Below are positions 33,667 through 43,491 of a stretch of DNA of 64,000 bases, piece by piece. How positions within the stretch are numbered: position 1 is the first letter of the stretch; every line of letters begins with the position of its first letter. The position numbers were made by a program, and so were the translations under genes. This DNA comes from Bacteroidetes bacterium HGW-Bacteroidetes-4 (GTDB lineage: Bacteria > Bacteroidota > Bacteroidia > Bacteroidales > SZUA-534): assembly GCA_002840905.1 (NCBI GenBank), contig PHDD01000015.1:1-64000 (forward strand), read 5' to 3'. A model generated the notes under the pieces. That model was not told the DNA's origin. It did no database searches and saw only the letters and a list, made by a program, of their open reading frames with translations.

Positions 33667-33969
33667 ATGATAAAACATATTGTACTTTGGAAGCTAAAAG
33701 AACAGCATAACGGAAAAACAAAAGGAACACTGGCCAACGAAATGACCAGCCGCCTGCTGGAACTTAAAAAGCTAATTCCTGAAATAAAATTTATGGAGGT
33801 AGGCCGGAATGTAATTTACCCGGAACAGAATCACGATTTGGTTTTGGTAAGCGAGTTTAACAGTTTAGCCGATTTAGAGTTATATGCCACCCATCCGGAA
33901 CATCTTAAAGTGGTAGCCTTTGTAAAAGAAATAGTCACCAGCCGGGCGGCTATTGATTACGAATTATAA
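33667..33969 (+). CDS. Dabb family (stress-responsive A/B barrel) protein
   Basis: A 100-residue dimeric alpha/beta-barrel domain protein. The N-terminal MIKHIVLWKLKE and the central NHDLVLVSEFNSLADLELYATHPEHLKV are family signatures, with the histidines typical of the A/B barrel. Plant and bacterial members are stress induced, but the catalytic role is mostly unknown. It is the last gene of the small plus-strand cluster and ends at a strong bidirectional terminator. Confidence 0.87.
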   Translation: MIKHIVLWKLKEQHNGKTKGTLANEMTSRLLELKKLIPEIKFMEVGRNVIYPEQNHDLVLVSEFNSLADLELYATHPEHLKVVAFVKEIVTSRAAIDYEL

Positions 33970-33993
33970 AAAAGCCGGATTAACCGGCTTTTT
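33968..33993. terminator. Bidirectional terminator (Dabb / PUR genes)
   Basis: AAAAAGCCGG and CCGGCTTTTT form a perfect stem with a short ATTAA loop between converging stops at 33969 and 33997. A on one side and T on the other let it act for both genes. Confidence 0.85.
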
Positions 33994-33996
33994 AAA

Positions 33997-34347
33997 CTAT
34001 TTTTTTTCTTGTAAATCTTCAAATGCTACATCGGTAAACTCACTGGCTTCAATAGTATCTGAAGCCTCCAACTCAGGTTGATTTTTTCTGATGTATGCTA
34101 CAACCTCATTCAGGCCTTCGGCAAATTTTTCAAAATCTTCTTTGTACAAAAATAATTTGTGCTTTTCAAAAGTAAACCTGCCATCGGTTTCAAAGCGCTT
34201 TTTACTTTCGGTAATGGTTAAATAATAATCATTCCGTTTGGTTGCTTTTACATCGAAGAAATAAGTTCTTTTTCCTGCTCTAACCGATTTTGAAAAAATC
34301 TCATCCCTTTCTTTTCCATTGTCATTCTTGTCAAATCCTTCCATCAT
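33997..34347 (-). CDS. DUF3276 / PUR family DNA- and RNA-binding protein
   Basis: A protein of about 116 residues from the bacterial PUR-alpha-like family (DUF3276), a whirly-like single-stranded nucleic acid binder conserved in Bacteroidota. The core reads EIFSKSVRAGKRTYFFDVKATKRNDYYLTITESKK followed by KHKLFLYKEDFEKFAEGLNEVV. The C-terminus is acidic and Glu/Ala rich. The ATG at 34347 (MMEGFDKND) is preferred to 34356. Its cellular job is not established. It shares a bidirectional terminator with the Dabb gene. Confidence 0.86.
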   Translation of the reverse strand: MMEGFDKNDNGKERDEIFSKSVRAGKRTYFFDVKATKRNDYYLTITESKKRFETDGRFTFEKHKLFLYKEDFEKFAEGLNEVVAYIRKNQPELEASDTIEASEFTDVAFEDLQEKK

Positions 34348-34507
34348 CAAATACACATTATATTTAGTAAACTCCGTTGGTAAATTAAAGCTATTATTGT
34401 AAACAAACTATTACCGGCACACATAAAATGCCATTTCAAATAAACACAATACTTTTTCAAAATCAAAATAAAATGATTTAATCCTTTAAAGCCAAGCAAA
34501 AAATCTT

Positions 34508-34515
34508 TAATTTTG
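34508..34515 (+). promoter_or_regulatory. Possible -7 box (TAATTTTG) for the nusB cluster
   Basis: A full TAnnTTTG match 45 bases before the nusB ATG. No -33 TTG lies at the right distance. Confidence 0.4.
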
Positions 34516-34559
34516 CCCGCGATAAATTAGTTCTGAAACTATTAAGGCTCTTTAAATAA

Positions 34560-35501
34560 ATGATTAGTAGAAGGTTGTTGAGAATTAAAGTACTCCATAT
34601 TTTATATGCTTACTTTAATAGTAACGATGAGGGGTTAGCCCGATACGAAAAAGATCTCTTTTACAGCATCGAGAAATCGTATGATTTGTACCACCTGTTC
34701 TTTGTATTATTACTTGATGTAAAAGAATACGCAGTCTCCAAAATTGAATTAGCTAAAAACAAGCGAATCCCAACCCGGGAAGATTTAGATCCAAATATGC
34801 GGTTTGTCGAAAACCGAATCATCAAACAGTTAATGAGCACCAACCGGTTGTACCGCTATATCGATGAGCGGAAACTTAATTGGGCATATCATCCCGAATT
34901 AATAAAGCGGGTTTATAACGACATGCTTGAATCGGAATCGTATGCCAGCTACATGCAATCGGCCGAAAACACATACAAGAGAGATAAAGAATTCATCATT
35001 ACTTTTTTCTCAGAGTATCTGGTAAATTCCGATTTGTTGTACCAGATTCTTGAAGAACATTCCATTTTTTGGAACGACGACATTGAGTTCGTTCTCAGCA
35101 TGAATATTAAAACCATTGAGCGGGCCAAAGCCGGACAAGTTGACATTAATCTTTTTCAATTATTTAAAAACGAAGAAGATAAAGAATTTGCAAAAAAACT
35201 GCTCCGCATGGTGGTTTTAAATCATCAGGCTAACTCTGACCTAATTCAGGAAAATATAAAAAACTGGGATGTTGACCGTATTGCCCAAATGGATTTACTG
35301 GTAATGGAAATGGCCGTTACCGAGATACTGCAATTCCCAAGTATCCCAATAAAAGTAAGCTTTAACGAATACATTGAACTGGTTAAGTTTTACAGCACCA
35401 ACCGTAGCAACGCTTTTGTAAACGGAGTACTCGATAAAATTATTAACCAGCTTAAAGCCGATGGCAAAGTGCAAAAAGCCGGCCGGGGTTTGATGGAATA
35501 A
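34560..35501 (+). CDS. nusB: Transcription antitermination factor NusB
   Basis: NusB binds boxA RNA with S10 (NusE) and helps antitermination of rRNA operons. At 313 residues it is about twice the size of the E. coli protein. The extra N-terminal part, from ISRRLLRIKVLHILYAYF, is itself NusB-like, as is usual in Bacteroidota. The C-terminal NusB domain (about 190-300) ends DLLVMEMAVTEIL...IPIKVSFNEYIELVKFYSTNRSNAFVNGVLDKI, with the classic NEYIEL and NGVLD motifs. It heads a plus-strand housekeeping run nusB-DUF1573-yajC-ybbR-coaE. Confidence 0.93.
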   Translation: MISRRLLRIKVLHILYAYFNSNDEGLARYEKDLFYSIEKSYDLYHLFFVLLLDVKEYAVSKIELAKNKRIPTREDLDPNMRFVENRIIKQLMSTNRLYRYIDERKLNWAYHPELIKRVYNDMLESESYASYMQSAENTYKRDKEFIITFFSEYLVNSDLLYQILEEHSIFWNDDIEFVLSMNIKTIERAKAGQVDINLFQLFKNEEDKEFAKKLLRMVVLNHQANSDLIQENIKNWDVDRIAQMDLLVMEMAVTEILQFPSIPIKVSFNEYIELVKFYSTNRSNAFVNGVLDKIINQLKADGKVQKAGRGLME

Positions 35502-35559
35502 AAAATCGGTTCAATATTTGTATCAAAAGCAAACGTAAATTAAAAAATAGTTAAAGCCA

Positions 35560-36024
35560 ATGAATCGGATTGTTTTATTCTTACTTGTGATAGCAAGCCA
35601 TACCAGTTCCTGCAAACCGGGAAATCATTCCAAAGAAAGCAGCCAATCGGGCAACATAATAAATAACAATTCGCTGGAAAACCGAAATTCTGACACCAGT
35701 GCATTGCCAATTATTCAGTTTGAAAAAACAGCGCACAATTTTGGACAAATCATACAAGGCGAAAAAGTATCCTACACTTTTACATTTAAAAATATTGGAC
35801 AGGGCGATTTAATTATAAAAGATGCTATTGCTTCATGTGGCTGCACAGTTCCCAAATATAGTCGGAAACCCATAAAATCGGGAGAAGAAGGCAGGCTGGA
35901 AGTAATTTTCGACAGCAATAACCGTAGCGGAAAACAATTAAAAACGGTAACCGTATGGACCAATTGTAAACCAGAACAAATCAGGCTTCAACTAAGCGCT
36001 GAAATACAAGTACTTAATAAATAA
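35560..36024 (+). CDS. DUF1573 domain protein, probable lipoprotein
   Basis: A 154-residue exported protein. The N-terminus MNRIVLFLLVIASHTSSC suggests a lipoprotein with Cys18. The mature domain is an Ig-like DUF1573 fold with the typical FEKTAHNFGQIIQGEKVSYTFTFKNIGQGDLIIKDAIASCGCTVPKYSRKPIKSGEEG pattern, including the CGCT motif. DUF1573 proteins resemble ASPM/SPD-2/Hydin domains and are abundant in Bacteroidota, with unknown function. It stands 58 bases after nusB and 11 bases before yajC, an order conserved in the phylum as far as I know. Confidence 0.88.
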   Translation: MNRIVLFLLVIASHTSSCKPGNHSKESSQSGNIINNNSLENRNSDTSALPIIQFEKTAHNFGQIIQGEKVSYTFTFKNIGQGDLIIKDAIASCGCTVPKYSRKPIKSGEEGRLEVIFDSNNRSGKQLKTVTVWTNCKPEQIRLQLSAEIQVLNK

Positions 36025-36035
36025 TAATTATAAAC

Positions 36036-36362
36036 ATGAATGTATTAACTTTTTTCCTGATGCAGCCAAGTGGCGAACAAGCAAGTCCACTGGGTTCTTT
36101 ATTACCTTTGGTATTAATCATTGCCATTTTCTACTTTTTCATGATCCGTCCTCAAATGAAAAGGCAAAAAGAGGTGCGCCAATTCCGCGAAGGAATTAAA
36201 AAAGGCGACAAAGTACTAACCGTAGGCGGAATTTACGGTAAAGTGTCGGAAGTAAAAGACACCACCGTAATTCTCGAAATTGCCGATGGTATAAGAATTA
36301 AAGTAGATAAAGCCGGCTTAGTAAAAGACAACTCTGACCTTGGTACCGAAACAGCCAAGTAA
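36036..36362 (+). CDS. yajC: Preprotein translocase subunit YajC
   Basis: A 108-residue inner-membrane protein that associates with SecDF-YidC of the Sec machinery. A short exported N-terminus is followed by one membrane helix (about 20-41, LLPLVLIIAIFYFFMIRP) and the conserved cytoplasmic stretch RPQMKRQKEVRQFREGIKKGDKVLTVGGIYGKV. The length and the GDKV-TxGG-GKV motif are typical. Its 5' neighbour is DUF1573 and the 3' neighbour is a YbbR-like gene. Confidence 0.94.
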   Translation: MNVLTFFLMQPSGEQASPLGSLLPLVLIIAIFYFFMIRPQMKRQKEVRQFREGIKKGDKVLTVGGIYGKVSEVKDTTVILEIADGIRIKVDKAGLVKDNSDLGTETAK

Positions 36363-36499
36363 ATTTTATTGAATAATACCACCCGCAGGCTTTTTGTTTT
36401 TGTCCGTTTCGTAGTACAGATAAGAAATATTTGTATTTTTGGATTCAAACAAAGAGCTTTCGGGTTTTTTATTTTTTTCCAAATCAATACCTGTCAACG

Positions 36500-37504
36500 T
36501 TGAGTAAATTTAGGCTACATAAAATTCGGCAGTTTATAAAAATTCGCATTTTTTATCGCATCGACCGTAAAATACTGATATACTTAATATTTGTTGTCAT
36601 ATCTACGGTTTTTTGGTTTCTAAACAAACTCAACAACGAATACAATACCATTATTGAGTATCCGATCCGGTACACGCAGTTACCAAAAAATAAAATTCTG
36701 GTAAATGAGCTTCCCCAAAAATTAAAATTAAATGTTTCGGCTTACGGATACGATCTGATATTTTACAAAATATCGCCTGCTCCCTTTCCCATTGTGCTGA
36801 ATCTGGAATCATTCGATGCCAATCTGGAATCGCCAAAAGTTTCAAGCTTCAAATTATTAACACGCTACGCCCGCGAAGAAATTACCAACCAATTACCCAA
36901 CAACATTAATGTGCTCGATATACTTCCCGACACCCTGGTTTTTCAATTTGATAACCTGATTGACAAAAAAGTTCCAATAAAAGCTAATTTAACACTCAGT
37001 TTTGCACCACAATGCATGCAAAACGGGCCCGTTATTTTTAAACCCGACAGCCTTCTGGTAAGTGGTCCAACAAGTCTGATTGACACCTTACAGGCCATTT
37101 ATACCAAACCGCAAAGTTTTAGCAAACTCGATAAAACTTTACAACGAACCATTTACTTAGAAGAAATTACCAATTTAAGAACCGAGAAAAAAAAGGTTCA
37201 GGCTACCATTCCCATTGCAAAATTTACCGAAGCATCGTTCGATGTACACATTGTACCAATAAATGTACCCGATTCGCTGGAGTTAATAACCTTCCCGAGA
37301 AGCGTTCGGATTTCAGGTCTGGTTTCGCTTGCTGACTATGATATAATTAAGGCCGATGATTTTAGAGTGCAGGCCGATTATAATAATATTGTAACACTGA
37401 TTGGTCAAAAATTGCCAGTTCAGGTAATTGTTGCTCCATCGAATGTTAGAAACGTTACCTTTTTTCCTCCCAGTGTTGAATTTATTCTCGAAAAGAAACC
37501 ATGA
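36500..37504 (+). CDS. YbbR-like domain protein
   Basis: A membrane-anchored YbbR-repeat protein. One transmembrane helix (IDRKILIYLIFVVISTVFWFLNKL) lies near the start and the outer part is beta-rich, with YbbR-like repeats such as the strand LPQKLKLNVSAYGYDL and VPIKANLTLSF. The start is uncertain: there is no ATG, and the TTG at 36500 (LSKFRLHKIRQF) best matches the short basic cytoplasmic tail of homologues, while a TTG at 36431 would add 23 aromatic residues. YbbR proteins in other phyla regulate the c-di-AMP cyclase; that link is not shown in Bacteroidota. Its stop overlaps the coaE start (ATGA). Confidence 0.82.
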   Translation: MSKFRLHKIRQFIKIRIFYRIDRKILIYLIFVVISTVFWFLNKLNNEYNTIIEYPIRYTQLPKNKILVNELPQKLKLNVSAYGYDLIFYKISPAPFPIVLNLESFDANLESPKVSSFKLLTRYAREEITNQLPNNINVLDILPDTLVFQFDNLIDKKVPIKANLTLSFAPQCMQNGPVIFKPDSLLVSGPTSLIDTLQAIYTKPQSFSKLDKTLQRTIYLEEITNLRTEKKKVQATIPIAKFTEASFDVHIVPINVPDSLELITFPRSVRISGLVSLADYDIIKADDFRVQADYNNIVTLIGQKLPVQVIVAPSNVRNVTFFPPSVEFILEKKP

Positions 37505-38088
37505 TAATTGTTGGACTTACCGGAGGCATTGGCAGTGGTAAAACCTATATTGCCCAAAAATTTCAAACACTCGGTATCCCAATATACAATAGCGATATAC
37601 GAGCCCGCGAACTAATGATGTTGGACAATGAGCTGATAGAAAATTTAAAACAATTATTTGGGTCCGAGGTTTATCGCAACCAAAAACTGAACAAAACGTT
37701 TATTGCAGAGCAAATTTTTAAGAACAAACAGTTGCTTCAAAAAATGAATCAACTGGTACATCCTAAGGTTCAAAACGATTTTGAACTTTGGAGTAAGCAA
37801 CATACTGATGCACCTTTTATAATAAAAGAAGCTGCCATACTTATTGAAAGCGGGGCTTATAAACAATGCAACTACATTATTGTAATTCTGGCTCCCAAAA
37901 CTTTACGCATGGAGCGGGTGATGAATCGCGACAACATGTCGCACGAGCAGTTTGTAAACATATTAAACAATCAGCTTAGTGACAAGGAACGATTGGAATT
38001 TGCCAACTTCACCATTCGCAACGATGGAACAGAAGAAGTGGATCAAAAGGTTAATGCGATTTACCAGCAAATTGTAAGTAAAAAGTAA
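37501..38088 (+). CDS. coaE: Dephospho-CoA kinase
   Basis: The last enzyme of coenzyme A synthesis, phosphorylating the 3'-hydroxyl of dephospho-CoA with ATP. The 195-residue chain has the P-loop GLTGGIGSGKT at 5-15, the YNSDIRARELM lid/base segment (normally xxDxxAR) and the conserved VHPKV and IILxAPKTLRMERVMNRD region. Length is normal. Translation is coupled to the upstream YbbR gene by a four-base overlap. Confidence 0.95.
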   Translation: MIIVGLTGGIGSGKTYIAQKFQTLGIPIYNSDIRARELMMLDNELIENLKQLFGSEVYRNQKLNKTFIAEQIFKNKQLLQKMNQLVHPKVQNDFELWSKQHTDAPFIIKEAAILIESGAYKQCNYIIVILAPKTLRMERVMNRDNMSHEQFVNILNNQLSDKERLEFANFTIRNDGTEEVDQKVNAIYQQIVSKK

Positions 38089-38131
38089 ACGTTAAACCCT
38101 TTATAACACAAATAAAAAAAGAAATTAAAAA

Positions 38132-38860
38132 ATGAGTTTAGGAAAATGGATTGCCGGTGGATTAGGTTGGGCTTTTTTTGGTCCCATTGGCGGCATTGTA
38201 GGATTTTTGTTGGGTAGCGCCTTCGACGGCAATAATCAGGTTGGAATTCCCAAAGGAGCTTCGCCAAGCGGACAAACAACACGGGGCGACTTTATGGTAA
38301 GCCTTATTGTGCTTACTGCAGCTGTAATGAAAGCCGACGGAACGATAAAAAAGGCTGAGCTAGAATACGTAAAAAAATACCTTCTGCGCTCGTTTGGTCA
38401 GGAAGCAGCAACCGATGCCATACGCATGTTGCGCGATGTGCTAAAGCAGCAAATTCCGGTACAGGACATTAGCCGACAGATTGGTCAGCATCTCGATTAT
38501 TCGTCGAAACTGCAACTTTTACATTACTTGTTTGGCATTTCGAGCTCCGACGGGCAAACAAAGCTCAATGAGGTAGAACTGATAAAACAAATTTCTGGAT
38601 ACATGGGCGTTGGAGCATCTGATTTTAATTCCATCAAATCAATGTTTTACAGCGACACCCATATTGCTTATAGTATTTTAGGACTACAACCCAATGCAAC
38701 CAATGATGAAATTAAAAAAGCCTACCGGAAGATGGCTGTGGAATATCATCCCGACAAGGTGTCGTACCTGGGCGAAGACATTCAAAATTCAGCCAAAGAA
38801 AAGTTCCAAAAAATAAACGAAGCATATGAATCGCTAAAAAAAGAACGCGGGTTTGTTTAA
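38132..38860 (+). CDS. DjlA-like co-chaperone (TerB domain + J domain)
   Basis: A 242-residue protein with a Gly-rich hydrophobic N-terminus ([23 protein letters not shown], a possible membrane-inserting segment), a TerB-like domain (about 50-165) and a C-terminal J domain (about 180-242) with the HPD motif at 206-208. This is the order seen in DjlA, a membrane-linked DnaK partner. It follows coaE after 43 bases on the same strand. The HPD triad is intact, so it should stimulate DnaK. Confidence 0.92.
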   Translation: MSLGKWIAGGLGWAFFGPIGGIVGFLLGSAFDGNNQVGIPKGASPSGQTTRGDFMVSLIVLTAAVMKADGTIKKAELEYVKKYLLRSFGQEAATDAIRMLRDVLKQQIPVQDISRQIGQHLDYSSKLQLLHYLFGISSSDGQTKLNEVELIKQISGYMGVGASDFNSIKSMFYSDTHIAYSILGLQPNATNDEIKKAYRKMAVEYHPDKVSYLGEDIQNSAKEKFQKINEAYESLKKERGFV

Positions 38861-38958
38861 TAGCATAGGTTTAACAAAAAAACTGCAAAAAAAACAGAAA
38901 CAAGACACAATGACCTATCAATTTTATAAAGGCATCGTGTAAAAACCAATCAATGTAT

Positions 38959-38966
38959 TATATTTG
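38959..38966 (+). promoter_or_regulatory. Possible -7 box (TATATTTG) for the DUF5606 gene
   Basis: A full TAnnTTTG match 26 bases before the ATG. The -33 element is not obvious. Confidence 0.45.
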
Positions 38967-38992
38967 CCACCTAAAATTATAAACGCTCAAAT

Positions 38993-39433
38993 ATGTTGAA
39001 AGATATTCTTGCAATTTCAGGTCAACCAGGATTATACAAACTGGTTTCGAATACAAAAAATGGAATTATTGTAGAGAATTTAGAAACCAAAAAGCGAATG
39101 CCGGCTTATGCCACTTCGAAGGTTAGTGCACTAAACGATATTGCTATTTATACGGTGAATGGTGAGGACAAACCTTTGATTGAAGTTTTTAATAACATCA
39201 GAAACAAAGAAAACGGTGGACAGGCAATTGATTCAAAATCGTCGAACGACGAACTGAAAACTTATTTTGAAACCATCATGCCCGAATACGACCAGGAAAG
39301 GGTGTATGTTTCTGATATGAAAAAAGTTGTTCAATGGTACAACCTTATTCAGAAACTCGACATGCTCCACTTGCTCGATGAAAAAGAAGAAACAGAAACC
39401 AATTCATCGGAAGAAAGCTCAGAAAAAGAATAA
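38993..39433 (+). CDS. DUF5606 domain protein
   Basis: A 146-residue cytoplasmic protein of the Bacteroidota-specific DUF5606 family, function unknown. The opening MLKDILAISGQPGLYKLVSNTKNGIIVENL and the following KRMPAYATSKVSALNDIAIYT are the conserved core. The C-terminal tail is strongly acidic (DEKEETETNSSEESSEKE). It is a single-gene unit with a promoter-like box upstream and a strong terminator downstream. Confidence 0.87.
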   Translation: MLKDILAISGQPGLYKLVSNTKNGIIVENLETKKRMPAYATSKVSALNDIAIYTVNGEDKPLIEVFNNIRNKENGGQAIDSKSSNDELKTYFETIMPEYDQERVYVSDMKKVVQWYNLIQKLDMLHLLDEKEETETNSSEESSEKE

Positions 39434-39454
39434 ATTATTATAGTAAAAACATAA

Positions 39455-39490
39455 CAAAAGCATGACCAAACAGTCGTGCTTTTGTCATTT
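39455..39490 (+). terminator. Rho-independent terminator of the DUF5606 gene
   Basis: CAAAAGCATGAC (39455-39466) pairs with GTCGTGCTTTTG (39473-39484), 12 pairs including one G-U, with a CAAACA loop, followed by TCATTTT. Confidence 0.8.
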
Positions 39491-39558
39491 TCAATACAAC
39501 ATAATTTGCCTTTATTTGTTTTTAATTACATCATTACCAAACTGAAAACTTTACCGTT

Positions 39559-41262
39559 ATGGCTAAGCGACTTATTAGAAATTACCTGGATAAAGATTTT
39601 GAAATTACTTCTTTTCAGGACATAAAACCTTATTATAACGAACTGCTTAAACGGGAGTTAAACTCACCCGATCAGGTTTGGCAATGGTTGCTCGACCGCA
39701 GCGAACTCGAAAGTGTAATTAGCGAAGATTTGGGCTGGCGCTACATAAAAATGAACTGCCAAACAGACGATAGGCAATTAGCCGATCATTTTAACACTTT
39801 TGTTTCTGAAATTGACCCTGAAATTGCCCTGGCTGCAAACCAGCTCGATAAAAAATTTATCGATGAGCAAATTCAAAAGCACATCGATAAAGCCCGACTT
39901 TTTACCGTTATTCGTGAAACCAAAAAAGAACTCGATTTATTTCGTGAGGAGAATGTGCCACTGGAAGCAGAACTCCAAAAAATGGAACAGGAATTTGGAC
40001 AAATCGCTTCAAAAATGACGGTACATTACAAAAACAAGGAATTAACCCTGCAAGAAGCTTCGAATTATTTAAAAAATACCGATCGTAACGTACGTGAAGA
40101 AATATATCACTTTATTAATAATCGTCGTCTGGCCGACACCGATACCCTAAACAATTTACTAAGCAAACTGATAAAACTCCGCCATCAGATAGCTTTAAAT
40201 GCCGGGTTCAGTAATTTTCGCGATTACAAATTCAAAAGTATGGGCCGTTTTGATTACACGGTAGCCGATTGTTATAATTTCCATAGTGCGGTTGCTCACG
40301 ATGTGGTTCCCATGAACGAAGATTTGTTGAAGATGAGAAAATCAAAACTTAAATTAGATACACTTCGCCCTTGGGATTTGGATGTTGATGAAGAATTAAA
40401 AGCACCACTGAACCCATTCGATACAGTTAACGATTTAATCCGAAAAACCGTGTATTGTTTTCGCGATTTGGATTTGGAATTTGGAATCTACCTGAATGAG
40501 ATGGATAAAATGGGGTTCCTCAACCTCGACTCGCGTAAACATAAAGCACCCGGTGGATTTAACTACCCGCTGCACGAGAGCAACGTGCCATTTATCTTTA
40601 TGAATGCTACCGGGAATCTCGACGATATGGTAACCATGCTGCACGAAGGTGGACACGCCATTCATGCTTACCTAACCTCCCATCTCGATTTGGTTCAATT
40701 TAAAGAAATCCCTTCCGAAATAGCCGAATTAGCATCAATGAGTATGGAATTGATAACTATGGATTACTGGCATCATTTTTTTGATAACGAAGCCGATTTG
40801 AGACGAGCTAAACGAACCCATTTGAAAAATATTTTGAGTGTACTTCCATGGGTTGCCAAAATCGATAAATTCCAGCACTTTCTTTACGAAAATCCCAATC
40901 ATACTCATGAAGAGCGAAATAAAACCTGGACTGCCATAAATAAAGAATTCAGTGGTGAAACTGTTGATTTTAGCGGGCTTGAAAACTACCAGCAAAACAT
41001 ATGGCAACGCCAGTTACATATTTTCGAAGTACCTTTTTATTATATAGAATATGGAATTGCCCAACTGGGCGCCATTGCTATTTGGAAGAACTTTAAACAA
41101 GACAAAAAACAAGCGCTGGAGCAATATAAAAAAGCGCTAAAAATGGGATACACTTCGCCTATTCCTGAAGTTTACAAAGCGGCCGGCATTAAATTCGATT
41201 TCAGCGATGCTTACATTCAGGAATTAATGGACTTTGTAAAAGCCGAATTGGTACTTTTGTAA
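39559..41262 (+). CDS. M3 family oligoendopeptidase
   Basis: A 567-residue cytoplasmic zinc metallopeptidase of the M3 (PepF/thimet) family that cleaves short peptides. The zinc motif HEGGHAIHA has His362 and His366 as ligands, and the third ligand glutamate is in the following helix near SEIAELASMSMELIT. There is no signal peptide. Length and motif positions match the M3B oligoendopeptidase F branch. It stands alone on the plus strand and converges on the DUF255 protein gene with a 31-base gap. Confidence 0.93.
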   Translation: MAKRLIRNYLDKDFEITSFQDIKPYYNELLKRELNSPDQVWQWLLDRSELESVISEDLGWRYIKMNCQTDDRQLADHFNTFVSEIDPEIALAANQLDKKFIDEQIQKHIDKARLFTVIRETKKELDLFREENVPLEAELQKMEQEFGQIASKMTVHYKNKELTLQEASNYLKNTDRNVREEIYHFINNRRLADTDTLNNLLSKLIKLRHQIALNAGFSNFRDYKFKSMGRFDYTVADCYNFHSAVAHDVVPMNEDLLKMRKSKLKLDTLRPWDLDVDEELKAPLNPFDTVNDLIRKTVYCFRDLDLEFGIYLNEMDKMGFLNLDSRKHKAPGGFNYPLHESNVPFIFMNATGNLDDMVTMLHEGGHAIHAYLTSHLDLVQFKEIPSEIAELASMSMELITMDYWHHFFDNEADLRRAKRTHLKNILSVLPWVAKIDKFQHFLYENPNHTHEERNKTWTAINKEFSGETVDFSGLENYQQNIWQRQLHIFEVPFYYIEYGIAQLGAIAIWKNFKQDKKQALEQYKKALKMGYTSPIPEVYKAAGIKFDFSDAYIQELMDFVKAELVLL

Positions 41263-41293
41263 ATCAGATTCACTTTTCGAAACCCTTTTTCAA

Positions 41294-43342
41294 TTATTTT
41301 TTTGAGCCGGGGTCTATCAGTTGTAAAGCTTCCTCAACAGTTTTAACCGGAAGTTTACATACATTTCCTTCGCAAACATAAATCAGGGTTTCATGGTCGG
41401 TCCATCGGTCTTGTAACAAGGGCAGTTTCATAGTATTTTCAGCGTGTTCAGCCCCGGCAATAATTACCCTGGGATGATAATGAGTACAAAAATCAGTTTT
41501 TAGCTTTAGCGCATCGGAACCCATAAAAACCACCTGATAAACCGGTTGAACATATTTTAATAATACCTGTGCCCAATTTCCATAATAGGCAGCATTTTGC
41601 TCAATATCAGTTAAAGTATTGGCTACCATTTGCCGGGCTTTGTCCATCCAGTCGGCTTTTGAAAGCAAGGTTCCGAGTACAAAAAGATTATTTGCCATTA
41701 AGGAATTTGACGAGGGAATAACATTATCGGCCAATTCCATCTTACGAACCATTAATTCATGAAATTTCTGATTGGTATAAAAAAACATGCCCGATGTTTC
41801 CTCCTCAAAGTTTTCGATAACGTAAGTACATAATTTTTCAGCATCAGCAAGCCATTGCAAATTAAATGTTGCCTGGTACAAGCGGGTATATAACTGAATT
41901 ACCAGGGCATAATCGTCGAGCAGGGCTTCAATGGTCGATTTACCAAACTTGTAGTTACGATGCAACCGGCCGTCTGATTTACAAAGCCTGGTTTTTATGA
42001 AATTGGCATTTATTACCGCCACACTCAAATAGTGCGGGTTTTCAAGGGCCTCGCTGGCATCCACAAAACCAAGAGCCATTAAAGCATTCCACGAGGTTAA
42101 AACTTTATCGTCCAAAGCCGGATGAACCCGTTGCTTACGTTTAGCAAACAATTTTTCCATTGCCTTCATAACTTGTTGAGCAAGCACTTCATCGCTCCAT
42201 CCGGTCAGTCTTTTTACTGCATCAACATCGGTAATCCATAAAATATTTGAACCTTCCCAATTGCCTTTTTCACTTACATTAAAAAGTGTGCAAAACCAGG
42301 GGGCATCATTTCCCAATAAAGCATCAATTTCCTTTTTACTCCAAACGTAAAATTTACCTTCTACCCCTTCGCTATCGGCATCGAACGAGGTATAAAAAGC
42401 GCCTTCCGGGCTCATCATTTCATGCTGAATAAAACTTAAAGTGTGTTCTACCACCTGTTTATAAATTGCTTTTTTTGTGAGTTTATAGGCATTTGCATAC
42501 AAAGAAACCAATTGCCCGTTATCATAAAGCATTTTTTCAAAATGAGGTACTTTCCAGTAGGAATCGACACTGTAGCGCGAGAAACCACCACCCACCTGAT
42601 CGTAAATTCCACCCCGGGCCATTTTTTCCAACGTTAATTCCAAGTGTTTCTGAATGTCTTTTGATTTAAATCTGTAGGAATAATCCAACAAAAACTGAAA
42701 GCCCGATGGCATGGGAAACTTTGGTGCCCGCTGATTTCCACCCCATTCGTTATCGAAATAGCGTTCCCAGTTTTTAACCGCCCGAAGGATGTATTCATCG
42801 GAAAAGTTATACATTGTATTTTTTTCCTTTACCAATTCCTGGGCCTGAATTCCCTGAGCCAGATCGTCGGCAACCTGAAGTACTTTATCTTTTTCCTGCT
42901 GATAAGTGGCAGCCAAACCATCCAAAACCTGAGTCCATTGTTCGGGCCGGTAATAAGTTCCTCCATAAACAGGACGGCCATCGGGTAGTGTAAAACAATT
43001 CAACGGCCAGCCTCCACTGCCGGTTAATAATTGTACAGCGGTCATGTAAACCTGTTCCACATCGGGGCGCTCTTCCCTATCTACTTTAATACAAACATAA
43101 TTTTGGTTCATAACAGCGGCTATTCGCTCATTTTCAAAACTCTCGCGCTCCATTACATGACACCAATGACAGGCTGCATAGCCAATACTTACAAGTACCA
43201 GCTTGTTTTCTCTTTTAGCTTTTTCAAAAGCCTCGTTGCCCCAGGCATGCCAATTCACTGGATTGTGAGCATGTTGTAACAGATAGGGACTGGTTTCGTG
43301 AATAAGATTATTGGTAAATTTGGGTGTTTCAGCTTGTTTCAT
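41294..43342 (-). CDS. Thioredoxin-fold DUF255 protein (YyaL / SSP411 family)
   Basis: A 682-residue protein with an N-terminal thioredoxin-like DUF255 domain (about 10-170) carrying the motif CHWC at 58-61, and a C-terminal (alpha/alpha)6-barrel like those of six-hairpin glycosidases or N-acylglucosamine epimerases. Motifs [17 protein letters not shown] and GGWPLNCF are family signatures. Human SPATA20 is a relative. The activity is unknown. There is no signal peptide. The start at 43342 gives the family's [16 protein letters not shown] opening at residue 16. Confidence 0.92.
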   Translation of the reverse strand: MKQAETPKFTNNLIHETSPYLLQHAHNPVNWHAWGNEAFEKAKRENKLVLVSIGYAACHWCHVMERESFENERIAAVMNQNYVCIKVDREERPDVEQVYMTAVQLLTGSGGWPLNCFTLPDGRPVYGGTYYRPEQWTQVLDGLAATYQQEKDKVLQVADDLAQGIQAQELVKEKNTMYNFSDEYILRAVKNWERYFDNEWGGNQRAPKFPMPSGFQFLLDYSYRFKSKDIQKHLELTLEKMARGGIYDQVGGGFSRYSVDSYWKVPHFEKMLYDNGQLVSLYANAYKLTKKAIYKQVVEHTLSFIQHEMMSPEGAFYTSFDADSEGVEGKFYVWSKKEIDALLGNDAPWFCTLFNVSEKGNWEGSNILWITDVDAVKRLTGWSDEVLAQQVMKAMEKLFAKRKQRVHPALDDKVLTSWNALMALGFVDASEALENPHYLSVAVINANFIKTRLCKSDGRLHRNYKFGKSTIEALLDDYALVIQLYTRLYQATFNLQWLADAEKLCTYVIENFEEETSGMFFYTNQKFHELMVRKMELADNVIPSSNSLMANNLFVLGTLLSKADWMDKARQMVANTLTDIEQNAAYYGNWAQVLLKYVQPVYQVVFMGSDALKLKTDFCTHYHPRVIIAGAEHAENTMKLPLLQDRWTDHETLIYVCEGNVCKLPVKTVEEALQLIDPGSKK

Positions 43343-43429
43343 GTCTTAATTTTCTGCTATAAAAGAAATAGGGAAATCATTATTAACAGCAAACAAGCCG
43401 AAATCGAAAAGGTTGGAAAATGATTGCAT

Positions 43430-43464
43430 AAAACACAAAATAGCCGGTTCTAATCAACCGGCTA
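43430..43464 (-). terminator. Rho-independent terminator of the galactanase operon
   Basis: TAGCCGGTT (43441-43449) and AACCGGCTA (43456-43464) form a perfect 9-bp stem with a CTAATC loop. On the minus strand TTTTGTGTTTT follows. It lies 28 bases beyond the stop of the last operon gene. Confidence 0.82.
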
Positions 43465-43491
43465 TATGCTTTAATAATTTTGTTAATAGTT